A stretch of DNA of 49,159 nucleotides from SAR202 cluster bacterium (GCA_030752795.1 JASMDM010000029.1:1-49159); one strand, 5' to 3'; counted from the stretch's first letter, positions 7,137-15,970 are shown. The notes: generated by a model not told the origin, from the sequence alone. Program-made: numbers and translations.

Positions 7137-8801
7137 TTGGCAGAGATAGACGGAGGGCGCCTATTCGGCAAAGCTCTCAAGCGAGAGGGCGTTGAATACA
7201 TATTCACCCTTAACGGCGGTCACATCTACAACCTATACGAGGGTTGCGACGCCGAAGGCATAAAGATAATCGACTTCAGACACGAGCAGGTCGCCGCCCA
7301 CGCCGCCGAAGGCTGGGCGAAGGTCACCGGCAAGCCCGGCGTATGCATCGTGACTGCGGGCCCCGGCGTGACGGACGCCGTGACCGGCATCGCCAACGCA
7401 TTTCAGGCGCCGAGCCCGATGCTCCTGATCGGCGGCAACGCCGCCATTTCAGAACATCTCATGGGCGGTCTTCAAGACTTTGACAGCGCAACATTCCTCA
7501 AGCCCGTTACGAAGTTTTCGGAGCAGGTCAAACGCGTCGACCGGATACCTAACTATGTGTCGATCGCGTTCCGGCATGCCATGTCAGGCATTCCGGGACC
7601 GGTCTACCTGGAGATCCCGGCCGACATCGTCAACGGCAAGTGCGAAGAGGACGACGTAGTCTATCCCGAAGCCTACCGCACCGAGTCTCGAGCCTACGGC
7701 GACCCCGAGTACATCAGCAAGATGGCAGACATCCTGATGGAAACCGAGCGCCCGATGATCCTTGCAGGTTCCGACATTTGGTGGACCCAGGCCTCGGAAG
7801 AGCTTCGCGAATTCGTCGAGTTGATCGACTCGCCCGTGTTCCTCAACGCCATGGGCCGGGGATCGCTCCCCTCAGACCACCCGAACCTCGGGAGTCTGGG
7901 CAGGCGATACGCGCTGGTCAAAGCCGACACGGTTCTGCTCCTAGGAACGCCCATCGATTTCCGACTGGGTTATGGCGCCGACCGCATGTTCCCGCAGAAC
8001 CCGCGGCTGATCGAAATCATGCAGGACGCCAGCAAGATCGGCCAGAACCGGAACATCGACGTGGGAATCGCCGGTGACTCCAAGGCCGTTCTCCGACAGA
8101 TCATCGACGAGCTCAAAGCCCGCAAGTACAAGTCTCCGGGTCGCGAATGGGTCGAAGAGGTCGTAACGGAGGATCGAGCCCTCAAGGCAGTCGACGAGCC
8201 GATGCTCAAGAGCGATGCCGACCCCATCCACCCGATGAGGCTTGTCGGCGACCTCCGGGACTTCCTCGACAGAGACGCAACGGTTGTCGGGGACGGCGGC
8301 GACATCGTCACGTTCGCCGCCCGTGTCCTCAACATCAACGAACCCGGCCATTGGCTGGACCCGGGACAGTTCGGCTGCCTCGGCGCCGGCAGCGGGTTCG
8401 CGACCGCGGCGCAGCTCGCAAGGCCCGGCAAGCAGGTTTGCATCGTGTACGGCGACGGCGCATTCGGCCTCACCGGCTTCGACATCGAGACCTACGTGCG
8501 GTTCAACCTGCCCATCGTATCCATCGTCGCCAACAACGGTGCGTGGAACCAGACAACGCAGGGCGTGTATCGGCGCACCGGCCGGGCCCTGGGTACGTTC
8601 CTCTCGCAAGAGACCGACTACGCCAAGGTCATGGAGGGATTGGGCGGCTATGGCGAGCGCGTCACAGATCCTGCGGAGATAACCCCCGCGCTGGAGCGCG
8701 CGTTCAACTCCGGCAAACCGGCGTTGCTCGACGTGGTGACCGACCCGCAGTTCGCCTACGCGGACATGGGCGGCCGTTCGAGGCAACAGCGCCAGTACTA
8801 A
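7137..8801 (+). CDS. ThDP-dependent lyase/decarboxylase (2-hydroxyacyl-CoA lyase or oxalyl-CoA decarboxylase-like)
   Basis: A 554-residue thiamin-diphosphate enzyme of the acetolactate synthase superfamily. The pyrimidine-binding domain carries the cofactor-activating Glu50 in FRHEQVAAHAAEG. The middle domain follows, and the pyrophosphate domain has GDG at 439-441 and NN at 467-468 (GDG-x25-NN). Family candidates are 2-hydroxyacyl-CoA lyase, oxalyl-CoA decarboxylase and catabolic acetolactate-synthase-like enzymes. Two flanking CoA-transferases favour a CoA-thioester substrate, but that is inference; the NNGAWNQ segment is unlike Oxalobacter Oxc (NNGGIYK). The start is TTG 7137, with AGGAGG at 7126-7131 five bases upstream. 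A hairpin terminator follows the stop. Confidence 0.75.
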   Translation: MAEIDGGRLFGKALKREGVEYIFTLNGGHIYNLYEGCDAEGIKIIDFRHEQVAAHAAEGWAKVTGKPGVCIVTAGPGVTDAVTGIANAFQAPSPMLLIGGNAAISEHLMGGLQDFDSATFLKPVTKFSEQVKRVDRIPNYVSIAFRHAMSGIPGPVYLEIPADIVNGKCEEDDVVYPEAYRTESRAYGDPEYISKMADILMETERPMILAGSDIWWTQASEELREFVELIDSPVFLNAMGRGSLPSDHPNLGSLGRRYALVKADTVLLLGTPIDFRLGYGADRMFPQNPRLIEIMQDASKIGQNRNIDVGIAGDSKAVLRQIIDELKARKYKSPGREWVEEVVTEDRALKAVDEPMLKSDADPIHPMRLVGDLRDFLDRDATVVGDGGDIVTFAARVLNINEPGHWLDPGQFGCLGAGSGFATAAQLARPGKQVCIVYGDGAFGLTGFDIETYVRFNLPIVSIVANNGAWNQTTQGVYRRTGRALGTFLSQETDYAKVMEGLGGYGERVTDPAEITPALERAFNSGKPALLDVVTDPQFAYADMGGRSRQQRQY

Positions 8802-8831
8802 GCCATTACGCGGCACTAGGCTGACCGACAG

Positions 8832-8860
8832 GGGCGACACAACGTCGCCTTTGTTTTCGT
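8832..8860 (+). terminator. Rho-independent terminator after the ThDP enzyme gene
   Basis: Stem GGCGAC/GTCGCC (8833-8838 with 8844-8849, extendable by a G-T pair), five-base loop, then TTGTTTTCGTTT. It lies 31 bases past the stop and closes the CoA-transferase/ThDP transcript. Confidence 0.7.
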
Positions 8861-8981
8861 TTACGAGGCCTCCTACGGTCGAGTCCCGCGTGCGTTGCGG
8901 GTAGGACAGCCTCGGGCTTCCGGTCGCATGAACGGCAGCTACACGTTCACCAGGCAGTCGCGTGATTTATGCCATCGCTCG

Positions 8982-8990
8982 TGGTAGGAT
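8982..8990 (+). promoter_or_regulatory. Extended -10 promoter of the MaoC-like gene
   Basis: TGGTAGGAT reads as TG-N-TAGGAT. The same nine bases occur upstream of metG at 16053-16061. The predicted transcript start near 8997 gives a leader of about 76 bases to ATG 9073. No clear -35 is seen. Confidence 0.4.
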
Positions 8991-9072
8991 AGCGCGAAGT
9001 GCATCGGGCCCGCCTTTCGGAGGCCCGCGATCGACAGAGTACGCGAAAGCGAACCACCGAAGGAGGACAAAA

Positions 9073-9945
9073 ATGGCCAACCAACAGCATGATCCCGAAG
9101 AGGCCTTTATCGGAAAGGATCTCGGCTCCAGGGAATTCGTAGCCCACACGGAGATGATGAACAACTACTACGCCGGACTCGAGGTGGACAGGGCTTTCTA
9201 CGATGGGGCCGGCTCACCGATCGGCGGATCGCACACACCCTCGATGACGCTGACCGAAGTCGACGGGGGCTTCGCCGGAGCTGGCTTCAAGCAGAATTTC
9301 GGCAACTTGTGGATGCGTCAACAGTGGGAAGTGAATGCACCAATTGTGCCTGAGACGACCTACAGCGCCCGATCGAAGGTTGTTGACATCTACGAGCACC
9401 GCAACCGGACAGTCGTCTTGCAACAGGTCGAACTGCTCGCCGATGACGGCTCCGTCATGGCGTTGGGCCGTCACCACCAAAGCTATCTATTCGGCCAGTC
9501 GTCCGGCTTCGTGGCCTTGCGCGACCCGAAAGCCAAAGGCGGCGCGCGAAGGTTCGAAATGCCTGAAGGGGATCTGATCGAGAGCGACCCGCACACGATC
9601 AGCCTTGAGATGTGCGGCACGTTCTTCCACGGCAACCGAAACTACCACACGAGCAAGGAAGCCGCCGAAGAACTCGGTTTCCAAGAGGTCGTGGTAGGCG
9701 GCAAAATGTCGCTGTCGTACGTCGGCGACCTGATGGACCGACACTTCGGCTCAAGTTGGTACACCGGCAGCGCTCTGGACATTAAATTCACCAACATCGT
9801 CTGGCCGGACGACACGATCGTCGCCAAAGCCGTCGTGACCGACGAGGCCGTCGAAGACGGCAGGAAGATGGCCAACGTCGCCGTGTGGATGGAGAAACAG
9901 GACGGCACCGTGACCGTAGTCGGCACCGCTAAGACACCCGTCTAG
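9073..9945 (+). CDS. MaoC-like (hot-dog fold) dehydratase family protein
   Basis: A 290-residue protein that I read as a MaoC-like, double hot-dog-fold hydratase/dehydratase. The evidence is the length and the C-terminal segment WYTGSALDIKFTNIVWPDDTIVAKAVV, split here as the strand-turn SALDIKFTNIV and then WPDDTIVAKAVV, typical of the second hot-dog unit. Such proteins hydrate or dehydrate 2-enoyl-CoA or 3-hydroxyacyl thioesters. The usual D-x4-H active-site pair is not obvious in the N-terminal half, so catalytic activity is uncertain. The start ATG 9073 has a strong AGGAGG at 9061-9066. It has its own promoter and terminator but sits directly after the CoA-transferase/ThDP pair, suggesting a shared CoA-thioester pathway. 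Confidence 0.65.
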   Translation: MANQQHDPEEAFIGKDLGSREFVAHTEMMNNYYAGLEVDRAFYDGAGSPIGGSHTPSMTLTEVDGGFAGAGFKQNFGNLWMRQQWEVNAPIVPETTYSARSKVVDIYEHRNRTVVLQQVELLADDGSVMALGRHHQSYLFGQSSGFVALRDPKAKGGARRFEMPEGDLIESDPHTISLEMCGTFFHGNRNYHTSKEAAEELGFQEVVVGGKMSLSYVGDLMDRHFGSSWYTGSALDIKFTNIVWPDDTIVAKAVVTDEAVEDGRKMANVAVWMEKQDGTVTVVGTAKTPV

Positions 9946-9996
9946 GTCCACGCGAGTCGGCTGACACCATGACGGCTGACTTAGACCAGCGAATAC

Positions 9997-10031
9997 AAAA
10001 CGGGCGGACACGTATGTGTCCGCCCGTTTTT
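9997..10031 (+). terminator. Strong Rho-independent terminator after the MaoC-like gene
   Basis: A perfect 15-base-pair stem (AAAACGGGCGGACAC at 9997-10011 with its complement at 10016-10030), a GTAT loop, and a run of five T at the end. The A-run at the left foot means it could also stop minus-strand transcripts. Confidence 0.9.
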
Positions 10032-10298
10032 CGTGGCGGTCCGAAATGTGTGCGGGCGCGAGGTCGATGACGTGATGTCACTCAAACAAGATGTGGCGCC
10101 TGTTCCGGATGATCGTCGAGTGATCATCGCTTTGCACCCCAACCACACTCACCGTCTGCTCCGCCTGAACATCGAGCCGTCCGCACCGAAACAATGTCGT
10201 CGTGAATCCGCATATGAAGGATCTGGCTCAACGAAAAACGTCCTGCCTCCGGACCGCATCGACGTCGATCCGCGTTCCATCGGACCGCGCCTTCGCCG

Positions 10299-10456
10299 GA
10301 TGGTCATCAGCCAAATTCTTGTTCGGCTCGATTGCCATCCTGAGAAGGACCTCGGGCTTCGCAGGCAATCGTGTGTGCGTTGCGACCAGATTCTTCAACT
10401 GCGGCTTCAGAATGACATTATATGTTCGGCGCCACTTAATTCGTTTATCGCTAATA
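10299..10456 (+). repeat. Dispersed repeat family A, copy 2
   Basis: Opens GATGGTCATCAGCCAAAT and closes GGCGCCACTTAATTCGTTT plus TATCGCTAATA. It aligns along its length with 35864-36042 (shared GATTGCCA.CCTGA, TCGCAGGCAATC.TGTGTG, GCGACCAGATT, GAATGACA), and its two ends match the ends of the copy at 47748-48081. The interior differs between copies. The stretch 10032-10478 contains no gene that I can support beyond this. Confidence 0.8.
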
Positions 10457-10478
10457 GGCGAGTCGAACCGACAACGGC

Positions 10479-10925
10479 CTACCCGCCACTGCCGTCCCCT
10501 GCCCTCGCTCCGTTCACGAACTCCCACTTCACTCGCACGAACTCCATGAACTCGTCGACATCCTCCGTGGACGTAATCGGCATCCGAAGCTCTTTCGTGT
10601 TGCGAGGCGCGGGAGTCTCGGCGACGGCACGATGATTAGCGGGAGACAGGTCGTCCGAACGCGTCAGATACGGCTCGAACGTCTTCGTGCCAACGAACAT
10701 CGTCGCGCGCAGGTCCGACCCGAAGTCATGAACGTGGCACAACTGCGTGCCCTTGGTGTAGAAGGCGGGCGTCCACTCACGGCAGAAGTGGTCGTACAGC
10801 GTCCGCTCCTCGATGTCGCCGAGTTCGTTCACGGCTTCGCGCAACCGCGTCAACAGTGCGCGCCGAGGGGCCGTGAGGCCGTCGATGACTTCCGAGACCG
10901 TGGGGCTGTCTTGGTGAATCGACAC
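10479..10925 (-). CDS. Small protein of unknown function
   Basis: A 148-residue soluble protein that I do not recognise with confidence. It has an N-terminal helical segment (LTAPRRALLTRLREAVNEL) and then a mixed block with AFYTKGTQLCHVHDF and ATMFVGTKTFEP, ending in an EFMEFVRVKWEFV helix. The overall shape (helix, then a small beta sheet describing a transport- or sensor-like YdhG/DUF1801 or DUF3788 fold) is only a guess. The start is GTG 10925 with a weak ribosome site. The codon use looks ordinary and the frame is long relative to the alternatives, so it is probably real. It lies between two repeat-bearing gaps, with the fused CoA-transferase gene upstream on the same strand. Confidence 0.55.
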   Translation of the reverse strand: MSIHQDSPTVSEVIDGLTAPRRALLTRLREAVNELGDIEERTLYDHFCREWTPAFYTKGTQLCHVHDFGSDLRATMFVGTKTFEPYLTRSDDLSPANHRAVAETPAPRNTKELRMPITSTEDVDEFMEFVRVKWEFVNGARAGDGSGG

Positions 10926-11013
10926 CTGCTATGCCTTCCGTTGATACGCACTGCTCAGGCGAAACTTTATTTCGGATCGCCGAACGTCGACCGACGACCA
11001 TGGTCCCGTGGAG

Positions 11014-11084
11014 GCCCTTCGACGAGCTCAGGGCGAACGGATCCTAGAGATGCATTTCCCTCTGAGCTCACCGAAGGATATCTG
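11014..11084. repeat. REP-like inverted repeat
   Basis: CCTTCGACGAGCTCAGGGC near 11016 is matched in inverse by CCCTCTGAGCTCACCGAAGG at about 11061-11080, forming a long imperfect hairpin. The CCTTCGAC..GCTCAGGGCGAACGG core is a common REP-type motif in many bacterial genomes and recurs in altered form at about 2349. Confidence 0.65.
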
Positions 11085-11147
11085 ATAATCAATCTTTGCA
11101 GCCTCACCGGTGAATCCGAACAACACCCGCCAAAACGCCTACGGAGA

Positions 11148-13580
11148 CTAATAGATAGCATTGGCTGCCTTCAACTCATCGACTCGCTGCTGCAGGTGGC
11201 CGAGAATTCCGCCGAACACGAAGTCGTTGTGCTGTCCCAACAGCGGGGCGTGGAAGTAGGGTACATTCGGGATGGCGCTGAACCTTGCGGGGAGTCCCGT
11301 GACGTCGAGTTTGCCGGTCTCCGGGTGCTCCATCTCGATGGTGAACCCGCGGCTGACGAATTGCGGGTCGTTCACGAGAGCGACGACGTCCATCACCGGC
11401 CCCGCGGGAACGCCGGCATTCTGGAGCTGTGTCGTCGCATCCGCGGAGGTTAGGGGTCGCACCCACTCGCCGACGATCGCATCGAGTTCGGTTTCGTTGC
11501 GTTTTCGATCGGCCAACGTCGCGAATCGTGCATCCGCCGCCAACGCGGGCTGGCCGATCACTTCACAGATCTCCGACCAATCGCTGTCGTTGCGAGCAGC
11601 GATAGCCAGCCATTCGTCATCGCCGAGAGACCGATACACGTTGTGCGGTGACATGTTCGGGTCGTGGTTGCCGTCCCGTTGGTGGAGGACGCCGTTCATC
11701 GTGTAGTCCATGAACGCCTCGGGCAACATGCTCGAGATCACTTCGGCCATTGCCGCTTCGATGTACTGTCCCTCGCCGGTCTTTTTGCGATGATGCAGCG
11801 CGCTCAGGATGCTGACCACCATGATCGTGCCGACCAAGTAGTCGGGCCAGTTGCCGCCCTGGTTCAGCGGCGCGCCGCCCTTGTATCCCGTAACGAACGG
11901 CTGTCCGGCGTACGAGCAGACATTCGGCCCGAAACCCGTGGAAGCGCTCTCGGGACCGGTCACCCCCATCGTCGATCCGGACAACATGACCAGATCCGGA
12001 CGGATCTTTCGCAGTTCCTCGTACCCCAAGCCCAGCCGGTTCAGGACGCCAGTCGAAAAGTTCTCCATGACTACGTCTGACACAGCGACGATCTCTTTGA
12101 CGAGCTCCTTGGCCTCAGGATCGCGAATGTTCAGCGTGACGCCGTGTTTGCTGTAGTTGAGTCCGTTCCAGAGAGCTCCTCGGTTTAGGCTCGGAGCGCC
12201 ATTGGCTGGTCTGGCCAAACCGCCCGTGCGACCGATCTCGAGCCGCGTGTTCGATTCAACTCGAACCACTTCCGCGCCCAACGAACCGAGCCAGGCGCCG
12301 CAGTGCGGAACCGACAATATCCAGCCGAAGTCGACAATCCGAATGCCTGCGAGTGGCTTGTTGGCGGGCCGCGCGCCGTTTGACGCTCCGCTCGGAGTCG
12401 CGGCCGGTTGAGGTTGGGTCCGGCGCGCGATGGCGAATACCTCGTCATTGTGCTGACCCAGGGTCGGCGCCGGTCGCGTCAACTGCCACGGTGTACGGCC
12501 CAATCGGATGGGCGCGCCCGGATGTTTGACGGTTCCGGCGACTGGGTGGTCTTGTTCGACGAAGAAACCGCGTGCTTCGTAGTGCGGGCTGTCGAGCACC
12601 TCGGCCATGTTCAGGACCGGGAAGCATGGCACGCTGGCCGACTGAAGTGTTTCGTACACATCGAATTTAGTCTTGTCGCGCAGCCATTCGATGATGCCGT
12701 CCTCGATCTCGGCGATGTGTTCACGACGACCAGCCAACACGTCGTATTCGTCTTTGTCCGCCCAATCCGGTGTGCCCATCAACTTCTTCAGGGCCTGCCA
12801 CCAATGATCGAAGATGAACGCCATCGAAACGTAGCCGTCCTTGCACGGCCATGTCCAACGGAACATCGACTTTTCTCGGTTCTGGGGCAGGAGCGAAGCG
12901 TCGCTCGATAACATCGCAAAGTTGCCTCGGATGTGGTTCGCGACCGCCTCGAACGCCGACACATCGACTTCTTGGCCGACGCCGTATGCTTCGCTATGGT
13001 AGAACGCTACCATAGCCGAGGCTGCCGCGGTCCATCCCGCGAGCAGCTCCGCCTGGCTGCCTCTACCCTTGAGCGGCGGCTCGTTTTCGGAATCGGTCAC
13101 CGCAAACGCCGGAGTCTCCCAGCCCATGCCGCCCATGTGCCAAACGATCAGATCGGTGCTTTGATAGTCCCGATAAGGCCCGGTGTTGCCGAATGGCGTG
13201 ACGTATGCACATATCAGGCGGGGATGAGCGGCGCCAACGGCGTCGTAGGCAAGCCCGAGTTCGTCCGCGGCCGATGGTTGAACGTCTGTGATGAAAAAGT
13301 CCGCGTCGGCGAGAAGGTCGTTCATCCGCGCACGCGCATCGGCATCGCTCAGATCGAGGGTCACGCCGCGTTTGTTGGCGTTCAGGTACATGAACATGCC
13401 GCTGGTTTCGGGATCGGGCTTCCCCTCCGGAAATGGCCCGACGTGACGCAACCGGTTTCCTGACGGAGGTTCAACCTTGACTACGTCTGCTCCGAAATCC
13501 GCCAGAGCCTTCGCGCACATAGCGCCCGCAATTCCTGTGGTGTACTCAACGACTTTCAGATCGGATAAAGAGCCATCCAT
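11148..13580 (-). CDS. Double-domain family III CoA-transferase (tandem CaiB fusion)
   Basis: An 810-residue protein made of two complete CaiB/BaiF units. Unit 1 (about 1-385) opens DLKVVEYTTGIAGAM and has NANKRGVTLDL near 67; unit 2 (about 408-800) opens GIRIVDFGWILSVP. A Pro/Ala/Gly-rich linker (about 390-407) joins them, and each ends with LGQHND. The catalytic aspartate is present in unit 2 (Asp580, NWPDYLVG), but the equivalent of unit 1 is Glu178 (SQAELLAGW), so only unit 2 looks canonical. Family III enzymes are usually single units acting as interlocked dimers; a covalent pair is known in DddD, the DMSP CoA-transferase/lyase, and in some unassigned proteins. The substrate here is unknown. 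The ATG start has GGAGG upstream. The next gene on this strand upstream is the broken sulfite-oxidase-like gene. Confidence 0.85.
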   Translation of the reverse strand: MDGSLSDLKVVEYTTGIAGAMCAKALADFGADVVKVEPPSGNRLRHVGPFPEGKPDPETSGMFMYLNANKRGVTLDLSDADARARMNDLLADADFFITDVQPSAADELGLAYDAVGAAHPRLICAYVTPFGNTGPYRDYQSTDLIVWHMGGMGWETPAFAVTDSENEPPLKGRGSQAELLAGWTAAASAMVAFYHSEAYGVGQEVDVSAFEAVANHIRGNFAMLSSDASLLPQNREKSMFRWTWPCKDGYVSMAFIFDHWWQALKKLMGTPDWADKDEYDVLAGRREHIAEIEDGIIEWLRDKTKFDVYETLQSASVPCFPVLNMAEVLDSPHYEARGFFVEQDHPVAGTVKHPGAPIRLGRTPWQLTRPAPTLGQHNDEVFAIARRTQPQPAATPSGASNGARPANKPLAGIRIVDFGWILSVPHCGAWLGSLGAEVVRVESNTRLEIGRTGGLARPANGAPSLNRGALWNGLNYSKHGVTLNIRDPEAKELVKEIVAVSDVVMENFSTGVLNRLGLGYEELRKIRPDLVMLSGSTMGVTGPESASTGFGPNVCSYAGQPFVTGYKGGAPLNQGGNWPDYLVGTIMVVSILSALHHRKKTGEGQYIEAAMAEVISSMLPEAFMDYTMNGVLHQRDGNHDPNMSPHNVYRSLGDDEWLAIAARNDSDWSEICEVIGQPALAADARFATLADRKRNETELDAIVGEWVRPLTSADATTQLQNAGVPAGPVMDVVALVNDPQFVSRGFTIEMEHPETGKLDVTGLPARFSAIPNVPYFHAPLLGQHNDFVFGGILGHLQQRVDELKAANAIY

Positions 13581-13738
13581 TGCCGCCTGCCTCCGGGCTG
13601 CCCGGTGAACAGCCGCATTCGTGCGGTGAATTCTACGCGATGCTCAGGCAGGGCGCAATGAGAACTGGCGGCGGGTGTACAGGCGTCGAGTGCCGCCGAC
13701 GTGCGTCGTGCAATCCCAAATTGCGACCGAGCTCGCGG

Positions 13739-14988
13739 CTATTCGATCGTGACGTCGAGGGGGACGATCCCATCAAAGTGCTTCCGTTGGAAGTTCCACT
13801 CCGTCTGCGGTTGGGTTCGGCCTTCTTCGTCCGTCACCCTAGCCTTGATGCTGTACTGGCCGGGGTCGTCGACTTCCCACAGATACGACCATCAGACCCA
13901 CAGCCACTTCTCGCGCGGCTCTTCGATGTGTGCGTCCGTCCACGTCTCGCCGCCGTCGATGCTGATCTCGACGCGCTCGATCCGGCCTTGCCCGCTCCAC
14001 GCCAGCCCGCGAACCGCGTGCGATCCTCGAAGCAACGGCGAGTCCTCGTCGCGAGGATCGGTGATGATTGATTTGACGCCCAACGCGGTGAGCATCGTCA
14101 AGTTCGGGTCATCTTGCGAGTCTCCGTAGACGAAGTAGTGGGTCTGGTGATAGAGACCCGGCATATGGTCCATGACCTCGATTTCTTGCAGCCAGCGTAC
14201 CCACCAGTTCCCCGACCATCCGGGCACGATCAGGCGGACAGGCGCGCCGTGCAAATGGCGCAAGTACTCGCCGTTGTGCGCCCACGCCAAGATCGTGTCG
14301 GGATCGAGGGCCTTGTACAACGGCAGCGACTTGTCGTAATTGATGATGCCCGGATCCACATAGTCGACGCCGGTCGTTCCAGCCGGCCTGTATTGAGTGA
14401 CGGCGCTGGGCCATCCGGTGTCGAAATCTTCTGCACGGATGCTGACAGCGCTGGAATTCAATCCCGCTTTCTCCAACACGGTCCTCAGTGAGACTCCAGT
14501 AAACTCCCCTGAACTCAACACGCCCATCGTGGAACTTTCAATGTAGAGGTCGGAGTCTTCTGTGGTTCCCACGGAGTGCTTTTCTCTGAGCTTTGACATC
14601 GCGTCGTGGTCAGACTTGCTGGCTCTTGACGGTTTGGGCTTCCTTTCTTGTTCGTAGTCGAAGAAGTCGCTGTCGTTCCCGGCGCATTCGGTCACCGCGC
14701 GTACGGTGCGCCCCGGAAACTTCTGCAACTCTTCCAGCGTCAATTGGATTGGACGCTCCATTTGGCCGCCAATCGAAAGGACCCAATCGTCCGGATATAC
14801 GGGTTCGGGTATGTCCAACTGCGCGGTGATGAACGACATGTCTGTAGGAGTAATAAGCCCTTGCAAATCCATGATAGGCGCGGCCGCCCAATTACGCTGC
14901 CTTGGCCGTCCGTCGATTCGTTGAGCTCGGGTCTCTTCCTGTCGGGCCATCCCATGATGAAGTCGCCTTCGATTTCGCGTCGAGCCAT
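13739..14988 (-). pseudogene. Sulfite-oxidase-family molybdopterin enzyme, broken by a frameshift and an in-frame stop
   Basis: The body encodes a SUOX-type oxidoreductase: a Mo-binding domain with the molybdenum-ligand cysteine in VTECAGND, HGAPVRLIVPGW, and the dimerisation domain (VRGLAWSGQGRIERVEIS). The natural start is ATG 14988 (MARREIEGDFIMGWP), with GAGGAG upstream. That frame is left near 14900, where one G appears to be missing (AGCGTAATTGG), and the catalytic frame begins NWAAAPIMDLQG. Near the end, TGA at 13892-13894 interrupts EKWLWV-stop-WSYLWEVDDPG, where homologues usually have Arg; the same frame then runs 51 codons to TAG 13739. Restoring one base gives 417 codons, a normal length. 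If only the intact part were used, translation could begin at ATG 14872 and lack the last 51 residues. Confidence 0.85.
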
Positions 14989-15121
14989 GTCGAGATTCTC
15001 CTCGCGTGAATTCGTTCAGGATCGCGTAGCGCCGGTCGACGAGCAAAGTGCGCAAGCGCGCGCTGAGCCTCCGCGATTCTATGGCCGAGCCGGTGGAGTG
15101 TCAATCGCGGCGCGGTGGCAA

Positions 15122-15127
15122 TATAAT
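15122..15127 (+). promoter_or_regulatory. -10 box of rsmI, implying a nearly leaderless transcript
   Basis: A consensus TATAAT lies only nine bases before ATG 15137. A start about seven bases past the box leaves two or three bases of leader, and no ribosome site is visible in front of this ATG. The -35 region (about 15099-15104) is weak. Confidence 0.5.
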
Positions 15128-15136
15128 CGACGTACC

Positions 15137-15970
15137 ATGGGCACTTTGTACGTTGTAGCGACGCCGATCGGAAACCTCGAAGACATCACGCTTCGAGCAA
15201 TTCGAATCCTGGGCGAGGTTGGCCTGATCGCGGCCGAAGACACCCGGGTCACTTCGCGCTTGCTTGCTCGTCACGGCATCGCGACCCCGTTGACCAGCTA
15301 TCATCAGCACAACCATCGAACCAAGTTGCCGAGGCTGCTCGACGAGCTCGCCGAAAAAGACGTCGCACTCGTGAGCGACGCCGGAACGCCCGGTGTCAAC
15401 GATCCGGGCCAGGAGCTGGTCGAGGCGGCAGCGGCGGTGGGCGTCGAGGTCATCACGATACCGGGTCCGTCCGCGGTGACATCGGCAATCGCGGTCTCGG
15501 GCTTGCCCGTCGATGGTTTCGTGTATCTGGGCTTCTTGCCGCGCAAGCCGATGGACCGGCGACGGGCCATCGCTTCCGCGGTCGATGAGCAACGAGCGCT
15601 GGTGGCGTTCGAGACGCCTCACCGGCTGGAGGACGCTTTAGCTGACCTGCTCGACGGTCTGGGCGACCGCCGCGTGGCCGTGTGCCGTGAGCTCACGAAA
15701 GTCCACGAAGAGGTGTTCAGAGGAACGCTGAGTGAAGCTATCGCTTACTTCGACTCTCCCCGAGGCGAATTCACGCTCGTGATCGAAGGCGCCAATGCGT
15801 CGGACTCGGCCATCCCGTCTGTCGACCCCGAGCTGCTTCTGCGCAACCTGCGCGGCGACGGAGTTAGCGCCCGAGAGTCGGTCTCGCAAGCCGTCGAGGC
15901 CACCGGACTCGGGCGGCGCGAGCTGTACGCCATCTGGCTACGGATCAGCGGAGACGGCAGTCACGGTTAA
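15137..15970 (+). CDS. rsmI: 16S rRNA (cytidine1402-2'-O)-methyltransferase
   Basis: A 277-residue member of the RsmI/YraL family, which uses SAM to 2'-O-methylate C1402 of 16S rRNA in the decoding centre. The tetrapyrrole-methylase-type fold is clear: LYVVATPIGNLEDITLRA at the start, AAEDTRVTSRLL near 37, LVSDAGTPGVNDPG near 79, IPGPSA near 111, and FYESPHR-equivalent FETPHRLEDAL. The length is typical. ATG 15137 is chosen because MGTLYVVATPIGN is the canonical opening, although the frame is open far upstream. It is followed by metG after 130 bases on the same strand. Confidence 0.96.
   Translation: MGTLYVVATPIGNLEDITLRAIRILGEVGLIAAEDTRVTSRLLARHGIATPLTSYHQHNHRTKLPRLLDELAEKDVALVSDAGTPGVNDPGQELVEAAAAVGVEVITIPGPSAVTSAIAVSGLPVDGFVYLGFLPRKPMDRRRAIASAVDEQRALVAFETPHRLEDALADLLDGLGDRRVAVCRELTKVHEEVFRGTLSEAIAYFDSPRGEFTLVIEGANASDSAIPSVDPELLLRNLRGDGVSARESVSQAVEATGLGRRELYAIWLRISGDGSHG

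Noticed and set aside
10033..10635. Plus-strand open frame of 200 codons
   Set aside because: It runs through repeat family A and into the antisense of the next gene; the peptide is low-quality and Arg/Ser-rich.
13892..13894. In-frame TGA in the sulfite-oxidase-like gene as selenocysteine or recoded Trp
   Set aside because: TGA ends other intact genes here (metG, the CoA-transferase at 4406), homologues have Arg at this place, no SECIS-like hairpin is evident, and the same gene has a frameshift. Pseudogene is simpler.
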